NCBI GenBank assembly: GCA_003123965.1
Contig: NNSL01000250.1
Location: forward strand, 1 to 6,578
DNA length: 6,578 nt
Source: Balneolaceae bacterium SMO_bin1
Lineage (GTDB): Bacteria; Bacteroidota; Rhodothermia; Balneolales; Balneolaceae
Direction of reading: 5' to 3'
Under the pieces are notes generated by a model. It saw only the letters and a list, made by a program, of their open reading frames with translations. It ran no database searches and was not told the origin of the DNA. Position numbers and translations under genes: made by a program. Below, in pieces: positions 5,712-6,578 of this stretch (position 1 is its first letter; the number at the start of each line of letters is the position of its first letter).

Positions 5712-6578
5712 TTGCTTTCACTTCAAAATATATCACTTGCATTTGGCGATCGACACCTGCTTAAGGATGTGAGCCTGTTTATCAATCCCGGCGAACGCAT
5801 TGGACTGGTAGGTCCGAATGGAGCGGGTAAATCGACGCTGCTTAAAATTATCGCCGGCGTTATGGAACCAATGGGCGGATCGGTGGAACACTCCAAAGGT
5901 GAAACCATCGGCTACTTGCCACAAGATGGCGCGCCGCCCGATCCTAATAAAACCGTACTTCAGGAAGTAGAAAGCGCATTTGAAGATTTATTGGCGCTTG
6001 AGGAGCGGGTAGAAGAACTGCAGCAAAAGCTGGGCTCACTAGATACCGATTCAGAAGAGTACGATAAAACGCTGGAAAAATACGGCCACTTACAAAGCCG
6101 GCTTGAACAGTCGGGGGCGTACAGCCTGCAGGCTGATATCGAAAAAGTGCTCACCGGACTGGGATTTGATTCCGATGATTTCCATCGCCCCACCACCGAG
6201 TTCAGCGGTGGCTGGCTGATGCGAATCGCCCTGGCCAAGCTGCTGCTTCAGCGGCCCACGTACCTGCTGCTCGATGAGCCCACCAATCACCTCGATATTG
6301 AATCTCTGCAATGGATTGAACAGTTCCTCAATTCGTATGAAGGCTCTGTTGTTGTGGTTTCTCACGATAAGTCGTTTCTCAACCGCATCACCAACCGTAC
6401 CCTCTGGCTGGATAACGGGCACATTGAAGATTATGCCGGCAATTATTCGTACTTCGAGGAGAAGCACGCCGAACGGATGGAACACCGCCGCCAAGCGTAT
6501 GAAAATCAGCAGAAGGAGATAAAAGAGATACAGGAATTCATTGATAAATTCCGGTACAACGCTTCCAAGGCACACAGG
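5712..6578 (+). CDS. ABC-F family ATPase, N-terminal part (runs off right edge)
   Basis: ABC-F proteins are soluble twin-ATPase factors without membrane domains that bind the ribosome E site and relieve stalled or unproductive translation; some confer antibiotic resistance. The 289 codons present cover the first nucleotide-binding domain and the start of the inter-domain linker. Visible are Walker [10 protein letters not shown] (34-42), Q-loop LPQD (69-72), a helical arm insertion at about 86-140 (charged, coiled-coil-like, [14 protein letters not shown]), signature [16 protein letters not shown] (164-179), Walker [13 protein letters not shown] (184-195) and H-switch SHD (217-219). [20 protein letters not shown] (241-260) begins the linker. 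The start is taken as TTG at 5712 ([20 protein letters not shown]), because this puts the family-typical strand at the N-terminus; the frame is closed by TAA at 5691-5693 and holds no ATG before it. The second ATPase domain lies outside the window. Subfamily (Uup-, YheS- or EttA-like) cannot be fixed from this half; housekeeping seems likelier than resistance. Confidence 0.94.
   Translation, partial: MLSLQNISLAFGDRHLLKDVSLFINPGERIGLVGPNGAGKSTLLKIIAGVMEPMGGSVEHSKGETIGYLPQDGAPPDPNKTVLQEVESAFEDLLALEERVEELQQKLGSLDTDSEEYDKTLEKYGHLQSRLEQSGAYSLQADIEKVLTGLGFDSDDFHRPTTEFSGGWLMRIALAKLLLQRPTYLLLDEPTNHLDIESLQWIEQFLNSYEGSVVVVSHDKSFLNRITNRTLWLDNGHIEDYAGNYSYFEEKHAERMEHRRQAYENQQKEIKEIQEFIDKFRYNASKAHR

Noticed and set aside
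6090..6575. Long minus-strand open frame (161 codons) opposite the ABC-F gene
   Set aside because: The opposite strand carries unmistakable Walker and signature motifs; the antisense frame is a by-product of that codon pattern.

Overview
The window looks like an ordinary chromosomal segment of a moderately AT-rich bacterium, probably of the Bacteroidota/Balneolota (FCB) group. This assignment is an inference: the genes lack clear Shine-Dalgarno sequences, two starts appear to be TTG, and the protein sequences (the APC permease fused to EIIA and TrkA_C domains, the stand-alone LysC-like aspartokinase, the short CNNM protein) fit that group. Nothing in the sequence fixes a genus. I see no RNA gene, CRISPR array, insertion sequence, phage gene or attachment site.

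Layout. Positions 1-350 (minus) hold the N-terminal 116 codons of an APC-superfamily amino-acid permease that runs off the left edge. Immediately upstream on the same strand, 477-2611 holds a second, related permease. It is fused at its C-terminus to a PTS EIIA-like domain and a TrkA_C (RCK_C) domain, but it is split across three reading frames by two frameshifts, so it is either a pseudogene or a product of sequencing errors. A gene-free, AT-rich stretch of about 500 bases (2612-3115) separates it from a divergent, intact, plus-strand aspartokinase (3116-4474). A convergent minus-strand CNNM/CorC-type membrane protein with a CBS pair follows (4509-5582). A 129-base divergent spacer then leads into an ABC-F ATPase gene (5712 onward, plus) that is cut by the right edge.

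How the genes relate. The two permeases are tandem paralogues, about three quarters identical in protein over the shared N-terminus, and the upstream copy is the damaged one. Aspartokinase opens the lysine/threonine/methionine/diaminopimelate pathway. Sharing a neighbourhood with amino-acid permeases is suggestive, but the genes are divergent and the transporter substrate is unknown. The CNNM protein (probably Mg2+ or other divalent cation transport) and the ABC-F protein (ribosome-associated ATPase) are housekeeping genes with no obvious link to the others.

I did not find a convincing undescribed system. The most useful observations are the doubly frameshifted permease beside its paralogue, the EIIA/TrkA_C tail that keeps its candidate phospho-histidine, and the unexplained spacer at 2612-3115.
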